Source: Anaerolineae bacterium (GTDB taxonomy: Bacteria; Chloroflexota; Anaerolineae; Anaerolineales; Anaerolineaceae). Taken from it: a DNA stretch of 64,000 bases. A program made the position numbers and the translations under genes. The notes beneath the pieces are model-generated. The model was not told the origin of the DNA. It saw only the letters and a program-made list of their open reading frames with translations, and did no database searches. The stretch is from contig JABLXK010000002.1 of the NCBI GenBank assembly GCA_013178095.1, positions 248,001-312,000 of the forward strand, read 5' to 3'. Positions 45,851 to 53,994 of the stretch are shown piece by piece (the first letter of the stretch is position 1; every line of letters begins with the position of its first letter).

Positions 45851-47163
45851 GTTAGTGTTTCAAATTTTCTGTAAATTCAAAAAAGAGTAGATCACAGTAT
45901 CCTTTCAGAAGTCGATCAAACCAAAGAAAGGATGAGAACCATGATCTACAAGAGTGATTGTACATTAACAAAAGAATACCTGGAACAATTGGCAGAGCAA
46001 GGATTAGAGGGATTGCCAGACCTGGTGAGAGTGCTGATAAATCAGGCCATGCAAATAGAACGCGAGAATTATCTACACGCCAAACCCTACGAGCGCAGTG
46101 AAGACAGGCAGGGCCATGCCAACGGCTACAAACCCAAAACAGTCAAGACCAGAGTGGGCGAAGTGACCTTCAACATCCCGCAGGTGCGCGAAGGTGGTTT
46201 CTACCCTAACTCTTTGGAGAAAGGCATTCGCAGTGAACGGGCCCTGCTGCTGACGCTGGCGGAAATGTATGTGCAAGGTGTGTCCACCCGCAAGGTAGCA
46301 GCCATCACAGAGAGGCTATGCGGAACGCAGATCAGCGCCAGCCAGGTCAGCCGGGCAGCTCAAACGTTGGACGAAGAACTGGAAAGTTGGCGCAACAGAC
46401 CTTTGGGAGAAATAGTCTATCTGTATCTGGATGCGCGTTATGAGAAAGTCAGACAGGCTGGGAGTGTGAGAGATGCGGCCATTTTGATGGCCAGCGGGGT
46501 GAAAAGGGACGGGAAAAGGGCTATTTTGGGTATTTCCGTGTCCCTGAGCGAGGCAGAAGCACACTGGCGGGCATTTCTGGAAGATTTGGTCAAACGCGGA
46601 TTGCATGGTGTGCAATTGATTGTTAGTGATGATCACACCGGGATGGAAGCTGCAAGAAAAGCAGTATTTACAGGCATACCCTGGCAAAGGTGCCAGTTTC
46701 ATCTGCAGCAAAATGCACAAGTGTATGTCCCCAAAGTCGGCATGCGCAGGGAGGTAGCAGAGGATATCCGCACAATCTTCAACGCCCCGGATCGGGAAAC
46801 TGCGGAAGTCTACCTCAAGAAAGCTGTGGAGAAATATGCAATTCTGGCGCCCAAACTGGCTGACTGGATGGAGGTCAACATACCGGAAGGCTTCACAATA
46901 TTTACTTTCCCGAGAGTATATCAACGTCGCTTGAGAACATCCAACTACATGGAGCGGCTCAGCCAGGAAGTCAAACGCAGAACTCGAATTGTGCGTGTGT
47001 TCCCTAATGAGGATTCATGCCTGCGACTTGTTTCAGCTATTTTGATGGAATTCAATGAAGAATGGGAGTATGGCAGGATTTATTTGAGAATGGAGACCAG
47101 TTAGAGTATTATCAAATTCTGAAAGGTTCTTGATCACTTTTACAGAAAAGATTATACACAATC
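45851..47163 (+). mobile_element. IS256-family insertion sequence
   Basis: The element is 1313 bp. Its ends are imperfect inverted repeats: the first 25 bases and the reverse complement of the last 25 agree at 19 positions, sharing TTTTCTGTAAA and a GTGT block. The 8-bp direct repeat CTGTGTAA lies directly outside both ends (45843-45850 and 47164-47171), the length expected for IS256. It carries one transposase gene. It has landed in a gene of the AT-rich patch; removing it and one copy of the repeat joins that gene in frame. The full ends and transposase suggest a fairly recent insertion. Confidence 0.93.
45941..47104 (+). CDS. IS256-family transposase
   Basis: A 387-residue Mutator-type DDE transposase. 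Visible landmarks are the N-terminal helix-turn-helix region, the first catalytic Asp in VYLYLDARYEKVR, the second in LIVSDDHTGM, and the catalytic Glu region SNYMERLSQEVKRRTR with the family's C-terminal C-x2-H motif in RCQFHLQQN. The start at 45941 is preferred to 45932 because AAAGGA lies 8 nt before it. The frame is intact, so the element may still move. Its GC content is higher than that of the split gene around it, as expected for a newcomer. Confidence 0.95.
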   Translation: MIYKSDCTLTKEYLEQLAEQGLEGLPDLVRVLINQAMQIERENYLHAKPYERSEDRQGHANGYKPKTVKTRVGEVTFNIPQVREGGFYPNSLEKGIRSERALLLTLAEMYVQGVSTRKVAAITERLCGTQISASQVSRAAQTLDEELESWRNRPLGEIVYLYLDARYEKVRQAGSVRDAAILMASGVKRDGKRAILGISVSLSEAEAHWRAFLEDLVKRGLHGVQLIVSDDHTGMEAARKAVFTGIPWQRCQFHLQQNAQVYVPKVGMRREVAEDIRTIFNAPDRETAEVYLKKAVEKYAILAPKLADWMEVNIPEGFTIFTFPRVYQRRLRTSNYMERLSQEVKRRTRIVRVFPNEDSCLRLVSAILMEFNEEWEYGRIYLRMETS

Positions 47164-47171
47164 CTGTGTAA

Positions 47172-48126
47172 TTTCTTGATTTGTAAAACTAAAACAATTG
47201 GAGTTGTTGAGACCGTTCGAAATTTAGAAAAATATCTTAATATTAATTATTCTCCAATTGAAGAAGTTCTATTAATTAATGGAGTTCATGTTGATAATCG
47301 CATCGAGTTGTTTGAAAATGTATATTTATATCCATATGAAGAAATTAAAATAGGCCATGATTATGGATCTTTAATCACAAATCTAGAAACACTTCGACTG
47401 CCACATACTGATTTATCATTTACTCCTCCTCATTCAGCAATAGTATTTAAGAATCACTCCTTACAAAAAATTACAAAAGAATTTGAAGTTTCAGAAGAAA
47501 GTGAACATAGAGAAATTGTTCACGAGATTTGTCTCGCATTAAGATTAATTTGTAATATTTCTCCATTGCCACTCATTTATTTTTTCCAGTTTGAAGAATG
47601 GTGTCCATTTTCTCTAACCCCCGTGGGATGGAGTGAATCATACTCAATATTATGGGAGCATAATTTTCAACCTCAAGATATCGAGATTAGAGCAATTCCA
47701 AGAATTGAAAAATGTCATAGTCTACTTAAAGAGGATAAAGCAAAGATTCTTTTAGCTCTTCATCACATTAGGGATATTGAACGAACAATTTATTCACTAA
47801 CAGAATGGGCTATTTCGACAAGAATAATACTTGAAACGTTGTTTTTAACTAGAAATGAGGAAAATGGCTTATTTACTTATAAGGTTGCTATTAGAGGAGC
47901 AAAATTCCTTGAAGGTGATTTAGTACAAAAGATACAAAATATGAAAGATATAAAGGATAGCTATGGATACGGCTCAAAAGCTGTTCATAATGGAATTATT
48001 GAAAAGGAAATTTCAGATAAGGCAAAAAGAAATTTATGCCATACAAAGGATTTAATAATGAAATCGATCTGCAAGATAATTGATAAAAAAGGATTCCCTG
48101 ATTGGGATAACCTAATACTTGAATAA
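47172..48126 (+). pseudogene. C-terminal part of the split gene (Apea-like HEPN)
   Basis: Codons 63-380 of the gene interrupted by the IS. Joining base 45850 to 47172 gives the codons AAT TTC TTG and continues in frame. Near its C-terminus it carries KDSYGYGSKAVHNGII, which resembles the R-S-K-x-V-H motif of Apea-like HEPN domains, but with Gly in place of the Arg that HEPN ribonucleases use. HEPN proteins are often toxins or parts of defence systems. The C-part alone has no ATG or Shine-Dalgarno near its start, although a TTG at 47176 could start it, so the gene is probably dead. Confidence 0.78.
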
Positions 48127-48178
48127 TAGCTAATAAGGAATTTTTCCTAAAATGGCTTTCGTTAATATTTTCTCTTTT

Positions 48179-48748
48179 TTAAGGAATACAAACTTTATCT
48201 GGATGATTCACCAGCATTTCCAAGATAATTTGATCTCTCAATGTTAATTTACCTTCAAAACACATTTCTTTACCTAAGAAAGTATTTAAATCAGGATTAA
48301 TATATTTATATATTTCTGTGGGTACAGTAATAGTAACGTTACCTGGGAAACCAATATTTTGAACATTATTAAAGATAAAACCAATTTTTATATTTGATTC
48401 ACCATAGGACCATACATCTTCAATAAAACCGCATATTCTTATATTTGAATTCAAGTAATCCTTAGCAGTAGAATTGCTACTTATGCTAGATAGGGATTGA
48501 TTTGAATCACAAACTCTAATTGTAAAATCATTGAGATTTGGTTTATTATTTTCTTGAATGAAAGTGTTAGTCTGATTTGGGATAAAAATAATTTTTGTAG
48601 GATTATTTAATTCGGATTTAAAAAGTGATTTATTAAGCCATGATTCGATATTCCCCTGTTTGTAAGAAAACAATAAAATAAACACGATAACACTAAGAAA
48701 TAGACAAAGGAGAATCAGGAATAAAAATTTATATCTCCAATTTTGCAT
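48179..48748 (-). CDS. Membrane-anchored protein, possible OB fold
   Basis: A 189-residue AT-rich gene. The product has a basic start, one membrane segment (about residues 8-29) and an outer domain. The C-terminal half (RICGFIEDVWSYGESNIKIGFIF ... GKEMCFEGKL) has the strand pattern of an OB fold, as in small exported nucleic-acid-binding-like proteins, including three or four Cys. I do not recognise the family. It lies in the AT-rich patch, convergent with the split HEPN-like gene, and faces away from tRNA-Val. Confidence 0.6.
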   Translation of the reverse strand: MQNWRYKFLFLILLCLFLSVIVFILLFSYKQGNIESWLNKSLFKSELNNPTKIIFIPNQTNTFIQENNKPNLNDFTIRVCDSNQSLSSISSNSTAKDYLNSNIRICGFIEDVWSYGESNIKIGFIFNNVQNIGFPGNVTITVPTEIYKYINPDLNTFLGKEMCFEGKLTLRDQIILEMLVNHPDKVCIP

Positions 48749-48883
48749 AAAGACAATCCTCCCCTTTGATTAGCAAAACTAAGCTGCTTATATCTTTGGT
48801 TCTCTGTTAATTTATAACCAGATCATTTATGATAATTAATCATAGAGCTTACTACTTAGTGCATATATTATTAAAATTTCCAG

Positions 48884-48957
48884 TGGGCGGAACAGGGCTC
48901 GAACCTGCGACCTCATCTGTGTAAGAGATGCGCTCTGACCAACTGAGCTACCCGCCC
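48884..48957 (-). tRNA. tRNA-Val (anticodon UAC)
   Basis: A 74-nt cloverleaf: acceptor GGGCGGG with TCCGCCC, anticodon stem CATCT/AGATG enclosing CTTACAC, so the anticodon is TAC (UAC). The D arm AGCTCAGTTGGTCAGAGC and T arm are standard. CCA is not encoded. Its 3' end faces the AT-rich patch that ends about 100 bp away. Confidence 0.95.
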
Positions 48958-49086
48958 AAAGCATTTCCAATTATAACTGGAAAATCCGGGCAGGCAACCA
49001 TTTCCCCGTTTTGACAGGGACTTTTTGATGAATGCAAGCGTGCGCATTTATAATTAGCATAACTATTCGCTATCAAGGATTCACGC

Positions 49087-49863
49087 ATGCAGATCATCCG
49101 CTACAAGCAAAAAGGCACGGCGCCGCAGTACGGCTGGATCAACAGCGCGGAGGGGCTGGTGGGCCCGTTGAGCGGCGCGCCCTTCGGGGCCTACCGCCGG
49201 CTGGAAGCCAGCATCCCGCTGAAGGACGTAACCCTATTAGCGCCGTGCGAACCGGGCAAGATCATGGCGGTGGGGCGCAACTACCCCGAGCACGCGCGCG
49301 AGCACGGCGTGGAGATCCCGGACGTGCCGCTGATCTTCACCAAGCCACTGTCTTCGCTGATCGGACCGGGCGAGACGATCGTGCTGCCGCCGCAATCGCA
49401 GCGCGTGGAACACGAAGCCGAGCTGGCGGTGGTGATCGCGCGCAAGGGGCGCTGGATCCCGCTGGAGAAGGCCAAAAATTACATTCTGGGCTACACGGCC
49501 GCCAACGACGTGACCGCGCGCGATTTGCAAAACCGCGACGGGCAGTGGACGCGCGCCAAGGGCTTCGACACGTTCTGCCCGCTGGGGCCGTGGATCGAGA
49601 CCGAGCTGGACCCGGCGGACGCGCTGGTGACCTGCCGGGTGAATGGCGAGCTGCGCCAGATGGCCTCCACGCGCGAGATGGTGTTCAGCGTGGCGCAATT
49701 GATCGTGTACGTGTCGTCGTTCATGACGCTGGAACCGGGCGACGTGCTGCTGACCGGCACGCCGGCCGGGGTGGGGCCGCTGGCGCCGGGCGACCGCGTT
49801 GAAGTGGAGATCGAGGGCATCGGCAAGCTGATCAACCCGGTGAAAGCCGACACGCACATCTGA
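49087..49863 (+). CDS. Fumarylacetoacetate hydrolase-family protein
   Basis: A 258-residue metal-dependent enzyme of the FAH superfamily, whose bacterial members hydrolyse or isomerise 2-oxo-enols, including acylpyruvates and oxaloacetate. Metal ligands are visible in EHEAELAVVIA (Glu-x-Glu) and in the Asp of GYTAANDVTARDLQNRDGQWTRAKGFD. The closest small types act as acylpyruvase or oxaloacetate decarboxylase, so the reaction cannot be chosen. Start at 49087 with ATG; there is a TATAAT-like box near 49050. It is monocistronic, with yebC 82 nt downstream under its own Shine-Dalgarno. Confidence 0.88.
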   Translation: MQIIRYKQKGTAPQYGWINSAEGLVGPLSGAPFGAYRRLEASIPLKDVTLLAPCEPGKIMAVGRNYPEHAREHGVEIPDVPLIFTKPLSSLIGPGETIVLPPQSQRVEHEAELAVVIARKGRWIPLEKAKNYILGYTAANDVTARDLQNRDGQWTRAKGFDTFCPLGPWIETELDPADALVTCRVNGELRQMASTREMVFSVAQLIVYVSSFMTLEPGDVLLTGTPAGVGPLAPGDRVEVEIEGIGKLINPVKADTHI

Positions 49864-49945
49864 AACTCTGAAACAAGGAAAACGCGCAGGGCGCGAATGG
49901 TATATAATTTATCCATCCTAAGGTATAGATAGAAGGAGCTTTTGT

Positions 49946-50701
49946 ATGTCCGGTCATAATAAGTGGTCCACGATCAAACGAAAGAAAGGCGCAGCGGACG
50001 CCAAACGCGGCCAGCTTTTTACCCGGCTGGCGCGCGAAATCGCGATCGCCGCACGTGAGGGCGGAAGCGATATCGAGGCGAACTTCAAACTGCGGCTGGC
50101 AGTCGACCGGGCCAGACGCGAAAGCATGCCGAAGGAGAACATCGAACGCGCCATCAAACGCGGCACGGGCGAGGGCAAGGACACCGAAGCCATCGAGCGC
50201 GTGACCTACGAAGGCTACGCCGCCAACGGCATCGCAGTGATGATCGACTGCCTGACCGAGAACCGCAACCGAACGGTGGCCGAAATCCGCCACGTGCTTT
50301 CGCACGCCGGCGGGAGCATGGCCGAAGTGGGCGCGGTATCCTGGCAATTCGATCACATCTGCTATTTCTCGCTGCCCGCGGAGGGCGTGGATTTCGACAA
50401 AGTGTTCGAGGCGGCCGTGGAAGGCGGCGCCAACGACGTGACCAACGACGATGAATACATCGAAATCTTCGGCCCGCTGGAGGCTTTCAAGGACATCAGC
50501 AACAAGCTGAAAGCCGCCGGGATTGAGGTGGAAGAAGCCGAACTACGCTTCCAGCCCAAGCAGGAATTGACGCTGGACACCGAAAAGACGCTCAAAGTGA
50601 TGCACGTGCTGGAAATGCTGGAAGAGCTGGACGACGTGCAGAACGTGTTCTCCAACATGGCGATGAGCGAGGAAGCCCTGCAGGCGCTCGAAGCCGAATA
50701 A
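49946..50701 (+). CDS. yebC: YebC/PmpR-family transcriptional regulator
   Basis: A 251-residue protein of the YebC/TACO1 family. Some members bind DNA, and others help ribosomes through proline runs. It begins SGHNKWSTIKRKKGAADAKRGQLFTRL, the family signature, and has the typical three-domain length. GAAGGAG lies 9 nt before the ATG, and a TATAAT at 49903-49908 precedes it. It heads a cluster with ruvC (3 nt gap), trmH and ruvA, the common yebC-ruvC-ruvA grouping. Confidence 0.94.
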   Translation: MSGHNKWSTIKRKKGAADAKRGQLFTRLAREIAIAAREGGSDIEANFKLRLAVDRARRESMPKENIERAIKRGTGEGKDTEAIERVTYEGYAANGIAVMIDCLTENRNRTVAEIRHVLSHAGGSMAEVGAVSWQFDHICYFSLPAEGVDFDKVFEAAVEGGANDVTNDDEYIEIFGPLEAFKDISNKLKAAGIEVEEAELRFQPKQELTLDTEKTLKVMHVLEMLEELDDVQNVFSNMAMSEEALQALEAE

Positions 50702-50704
50702 TGC

Positions 50705-51196
50705 ATGGCAGTGATCGGGCTCGATCCGGGCAGCGCCATCACGGGTTACGGCATCCTGGATGAGAGCGCGGATCATTCACTCAAGGTAATCGCGTACGGC
50801 GTGCTGCGCACCGAAGCGGGCGAACCGCTGGCGGCGCGCCTGCAATCGCTATACGACCAATTAAACGATATTTTAGTTCTCCACCGTCCCGAAAGCGGGG
50901 CTGTGGAGAATTTGTTCTTCCAGCGCAACGTGCGCACGGCGCTGGCAGTGGGGCAGGCGCGCGGCGTGCTGCTGCTGGCGCTGGCGCAGGCCGGCATCCC
51001 GGCGGCGGAATACAACCCGATGGAAGTCAAGCAGGCGGTGGCGGGCTACGGCAAAGCCGACAAGCCCCAAATGCAGCAGATGGTGAAGATGCTGCTGGGG
51101 CTGAAAGAGATTCCGCGGCCGGACGACGCAGCGGACGCACTGGCGATCGCCATCTGCCACATTCACAGCCGGCGCTTTAACAACCTGAAAGAGTAA
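50705..51196 (+). CDS. ruvC: Crossover junction endonuclease RuvC
   Basis: RuvC cuts Holliday junctions after RuvAB has moved them. The 163-residue protein keeps all four catalytic acids: Asp in IGLDPGSAITGYGI, Glu in AVENLFFQ, and the two Asp in DDAADALAIAICH. It starts 3 nt after yebC. Confidence 0.96.
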   Translation: MAVIGLDPGSAITGYGILDESADHSLKVIAYGVLRTEAGEPLAARLQSLYDQLNDILVLHRPESGAVENLFFQRNVRTALAVGQARGVLLLALAQAGIPAAEYNPMEVKQAVAGYGKADKPQMQQMVKMLLGLKEIPRPDDAADALAIAICHIHSRRFNNLKE

Positions 51197-51197
51197 A

Positions 51198-52019
51198 ATG
51201 ATTTTGATAATGAAGGAAACCATCACCAGCAGCGCCAACCCCGCCATCAAAGCCCTGCGCAAGCTGCAGGAAAAAAAAGGCCGCCAGGAAAGCGGCTGCT
51301 TTTACGTAGAAGGGCTTAAGCTGGTGGGCGACGCGCTGGAAAAAGGTGCGGACATCTGCCAGATCATTTACAGTTCGGATTTGCTGGTATCGGACTTCGG
51401 GCGGAAAATCCCGCAACTGGCGGAAAAGCGGCGCATCGAAACACTGAACGTAACGCCGGATGTTTTCAACTCCTTTTCGATGAAAGCCGGGCCGCAGGGC
51501 GCGGCGGCCGTGGTGCGGCAGCACTGGCTGGCGCTGGACGACAGCGGTGCGGAACACGGGCTGTGGCTGGCGCTGGAAAACGTGCAGGACCCGGGGAATC
51601 TGGGCTCGGCGCTACGTTCACTGGACGGCGCGGGCGGCAGCGGGCTGATCCTGCTGGACGATGCAACCGACGCCTATCACCCCACGGCGGTGCGCGCCAG
51701 CATGGGCTCGATCTTCACACAAAAGCTGGTCAAGACCGATACGGGCGCGCTAGCCGACTGGAAAAAACGCCGCGGGGCGCGCATCATCGGCACGTGGTGC
51801 GGGGAGGCTAAAGCCTACCGCAGTTATAATTATCCAGAGGACATGATCCTGTTGATGGGCAGCGAGCAGAAAGGCCTGCAGCCGCAGCATCTGGCTTTGT
51901 GCGACGAACTGGTGCACATCCCCATGCGCGGCTACGTGGATTCGCTCAACCTGGCCTGCGCCGCTTCGGTGGTGCTGTTCGAGATTTTCGACCAACGGGA
52001 GAAGAACAAAGAGAAATGA
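51198..52019 (+). CDS. SpoU/TrmH-family RNA 2'-O-methyltransferase
   Basis: A 273-residue SPOUT methyltransferase that adds a methyl group to ribose in rRNA or tRNA. The N-terminal part (SANPAIKALRKLQEKKGRQESGCFYVEG) is the substrate-binding extension of the RlmB/TsnR type. The knotted C-terminal domain has the three motifs: the Asn/Arg region ENVQDPGNLGSALRS, the LLMGSEQKGL SAM loop and IPMRGYVDSLNLACAASVVLFE. Start ATG 51198 is 2 nt after ruvC, and its last codons overlap ruvA by 4 nt (ATGA). Its presence between ruvC and ruvA is a lineage-specific insertion. The target nucleotide is unknown. Confidence 0.92.
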   Translation: MILIMKETITSSANPAIKALRKLQEKKGRQESGCFYVEGLKLVGDALEKGADICQIIYSSDLLVSDFGRKIPQLAEKRRIETLNVTPDVFNSFSMKAGPQGAAAVVRQHWLALDDSGAEHGLWLALENVQDPGNLGSALRSLDGAGGSGLILLDDATDAYHPTAVRASMGSIFTQKLVKTDTGALADWKKRRGARIIGTWCGEAKAYRSYNYPEDMILLMGSEQKGLQPQHLALCDELVHIPMRGYVDSLNLACAASVVLFEIFDQREKNKEK

Positions 52020-52591
52020 TCGCATCGGTCAAAGGCGAAGTGCTGGAAAAGGGCGATAACTACCTGGTGGTACAGGTGGGAGGGCTGGGCCTGCGCGTGG
52101 CCACGCCCGCGGCGGTGGCCAACGGCTACGAGACCGGCGAGCACGCGCAATTGTTCACGCACCTGGTGGTGCGCGAGGACAACCTGAGCCTGTACGGGTT
52201 CGACAGCGCGGAGCAGCGCAGTTTGTTCCAGAGCCTGATCACGGTGGACGGGGTGGGGCCGCGCACGGCGCTGGCCGTGATTTCGACGCTGTCGGTGGAT
52301 ATGATCTACCAGGCGGTGCTGGGGGAGCAGGCCGCCATCTTCAGCCAGGTGCCGGGCATCGGCAGCAAGACCGCGCAGAAGATCGTGCTGTACCTGCACG
52401 ACAAGCTCAAGCCGCTGGAAGCCGGACTGTTGGGCGCGGCACGCGATGTGAACCGCGAGCTGATGGACGCGCTGGCGGGGCTGGGCTACAGCGTGATCGA
52501 GGCGCAAACCGCCATTCAAGCGCTGCCCAAGGATGCGCCGGACGACCTGGAAGAACGGCTGCGGCTGGCTTTGAAATTCTTCACGCGCTGA
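52016..52591 (+). CDS. ruvA: Holliday junction branch migration protein RuvA
   Basis: RuvA binds Holliday junctions and loads RuvB. The 191-residue protein starts MIASVKGEVLEKGDNYLVV with the OB-fold domain I, has helix-hairpin-helix motifs VDGVGPRTALAVI and VPGIGSKTAQKIV in domain II and the RuvB-binding three-helix domain III at the end (DALAGLGYSVIEAQTAIQAL). The ATG overlaps the stop of trmH by ATGA, so the longer frame reaching 51899 is rejected. No ruvB is in the window. Confidence 0.96.
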   Translation: MIASVKGEVLEKGDNYLVVQVGGLGLRVATPAAVANGYETGEHAQLFTHLVVREDNLSLYGFDSAEQRSLFQSLITVDGVGPRTALAVISTLSVDMIYQAVLGEQAAIFSQVPGIGSKTAQKIVLYLHDKLKPLEAGLLGAARDVNRELMDALAGLGYSVIEAQTAIQALPKDAPDDLEERLRLALKFFTR

Positions 52592-52664
52592 AAGCGCGTA
52601 TAAAGAATCTTTGTGCTAAAATTTATCAGTTTGCTATCGTAGAAGATAAAGGGAAAGACATAAT

Positions 52665-53669
52665 TTGGCAAGTCTAACGCGCGAATTGGGAATCGATCTG
52701 GGCACTTCCAACACGGTCATTGTGGAAGGCGCTGAAGTGCTGCTGCACGAACCCAGCACGGTGGCGATCCTGGTCGACGAATGGAAGATGATCGAGTGGG
52801 GCCAGGCAGCCAAGGACATGTTCGGGCGCGTGCCGGAAGACATCGAAGTGGTCAACCCGGTGCAGCACGGCGTGATCGCCGAGTACGAAATCACCGAAAA
52901 CCTGCTGCGCTACCTGGTGCAGCGCATCTGCGGCCCGATGGTGTTGTTCCGACCGCGGCTGATGCTGACCGTGCCCTGCAACATCACCAGCGTGGAAAGC
53001 CGCGCAGTGCACGAGGCCGGTATCGGCGCCGGCAGCCGCGAGGTGTACCTGATCCAGCAGCCGCTGGCGGCCGCGCTGGGCATCGACCTGCCGATCGCGC
53101 CGCCCTCCGGCAACATGGTGATCTGCCTGGGCGGGGGCACCAACCAGGCGGCTGTGCTGGCGATGAACGCCATCATCTCTTCGGAGCTGGAACGCACGGG
53201 CGGCCAGCAGATGGACGATGACATCATCAATTACATCCGCAAGAATTACGGCGTGATCCTGAGCAAAGCCAGCGCCGAGCTGGTGAAGATGCGCATCGGC
53301 GCGGCGGTCAAGGAAGAGGACGCGCTGACGCTGGAAATCCAGGGGCAGGACCAGGTGAGCGGGCTGCCGCGCTCGGTGACCATCAAAACCGAGGACATCG
53401 TGGACGCGCTGCAGGACGCTTTGCAGGATATCGTGGACATGGTGAAGCGCGTGCTGGAAAAGACCCCGCCGGAACTGGTTTCGGACATCATGGACCGCGG
53501 CGTGGCGCTGTGCGGAGGCGGGACGCTGCTGCGCGGGATCGACCGCTACCTGACGCGCAAGCTGGGCATCCCGGCTTATCTGGTGGATAATCCGACTACC
53601 TGCACGGCGGAGGGCGCAGCCAAGGCGCTGACCATGCTGGATGATTTGAAGCGGTCTGTCAATCGATAA
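52665..53669 (+). CDS. MreB-like actin homologue with altered ATPase residues
   Basis: A 334-residue actin-fold protein of the MreB/Hsp70 type. The phosphate-1 loop is near-normal (GIDLGTSNTVIVEG, residues about 9-22). Two normally constant sites differ: the Glu-Glu of the IEEPMAAAIG motif is Gln-Gln here (YLIQQPLAAALG, residues 131-132), and the VVDIGGGTTE phosphate-2 motif is VICLGGGTNQ (Cys154 in place of Asp). The adenosine motif VALCGGGTLLRGID is present. Translation starts with TTG at 52665 after AGGGAAAG. No mreC, mreD or rodA gene is adjacent, and its upstream neighbour is ruvA. It may be a filament former with slow or no hydrolysis. Confidence 0.85.
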   Translation: MASLTRELGIDLGTSNTVIVEGAEVLLHEPSTVAILVDEWKMIEWGQAAKDMFGRVPEDIEVVNPVQHGVIAEYEITENLLRYLVQRICGPMVLFRPRLMLTVPCNITSVESRAVHEAGIGAGSREVYLIQQPLAAALGIDLPIAPPSGNMVICLGGGTNQAAVLAMNAIISSELERTGGQQMDDDIINYIRKNYGVILSKASAELVKMRIGAAVKEEDALTLEIQGQDQVSGLPRSVTIKTEDIVDALQDALQDIVDMVKRVLEKTPPELVSDIMDRGVALCGGGTLLRGIDRYLTRKLGIPAYLVDNPTTCTAEGAAKALTMLDDLKRSVNR

Positions 53670-53776
53670 ATTCCAAAAAGAGACATTTTAAACTTATTAA
53701 CTGTACCTCTTCCGATCGCAGCAGGATGCTGCATCGGAATAGGTATCTACGCTCATTGCTCATGCAATGAGCTGCG

Positions 53777-53813
53777 AAAACCGTTCCCTGAGCCAGTCGA
53801 AGGGAACGGTTTT
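53777..53813. terminator. Terminator after the MreB-like gene, built from a repeat
   Basis: A 13-bp perfect stem (53777-53789 with 53801-53813) encloses an 11-nt loop (GAGCCAGTCGA) and is followed by TTTTTAT. The core CCCTGAGCCAGTCGAAGGG is the reverse of the repeat core seen at 20124 and 40.7 kb. It can work in both directions. Confidence 0.85.
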
Positions 53814-53834
53814 TTATATAGTTGTAATAAGCAG

Positions 53835-53867
53835 AATCGCGCACTTCGACAAGCTCAGTGAGCGATT
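53835..53867. repeat. Dispersed hairpin repeat copy
   Basis: Arms AATCGC-G-CACT and AGTG-A-GCGATT enclose TTCGACAAGCTC, the same core as at 20124 but with different arms that still pair. Confidence 0.7.
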
Positions 53868-53940
53868 CCGTAATTTCTAAAAATGTAATCATATGGTAGG
53901 CATTTCTGCCTGCCAAGAAGGATCTCATCAATTATAAAAA

Positions 53941-53967
53941 GGCCGTTCCCTTCGACACGGAACGGCC
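53941..53967 (-). terminator. Terminator of the zinc peptidase gene, repeat-derived
   Basis: GGCCGTTCC (53941-53949) and GGAACGGCC (53959-53967) form a 9-bp perfect stem around CTTCGACAC, a form of the repeat core. On the minus strand it is followed by TTTTTATAAT. It lies just past the stop of the YugP-like gene. Confidence 0.8.
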
Positions 53968-53994
53968 AAAAATTTATTTTCGAAAATCCGGAAA

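Noticed and set aside
49032..49802. A 256-codon frame overlapping the FAH-family gene
   Set aside because: It is a frame shadow rich in Arg, Ala and Gly with no motif; the FAH frame has metal-binding motifs.
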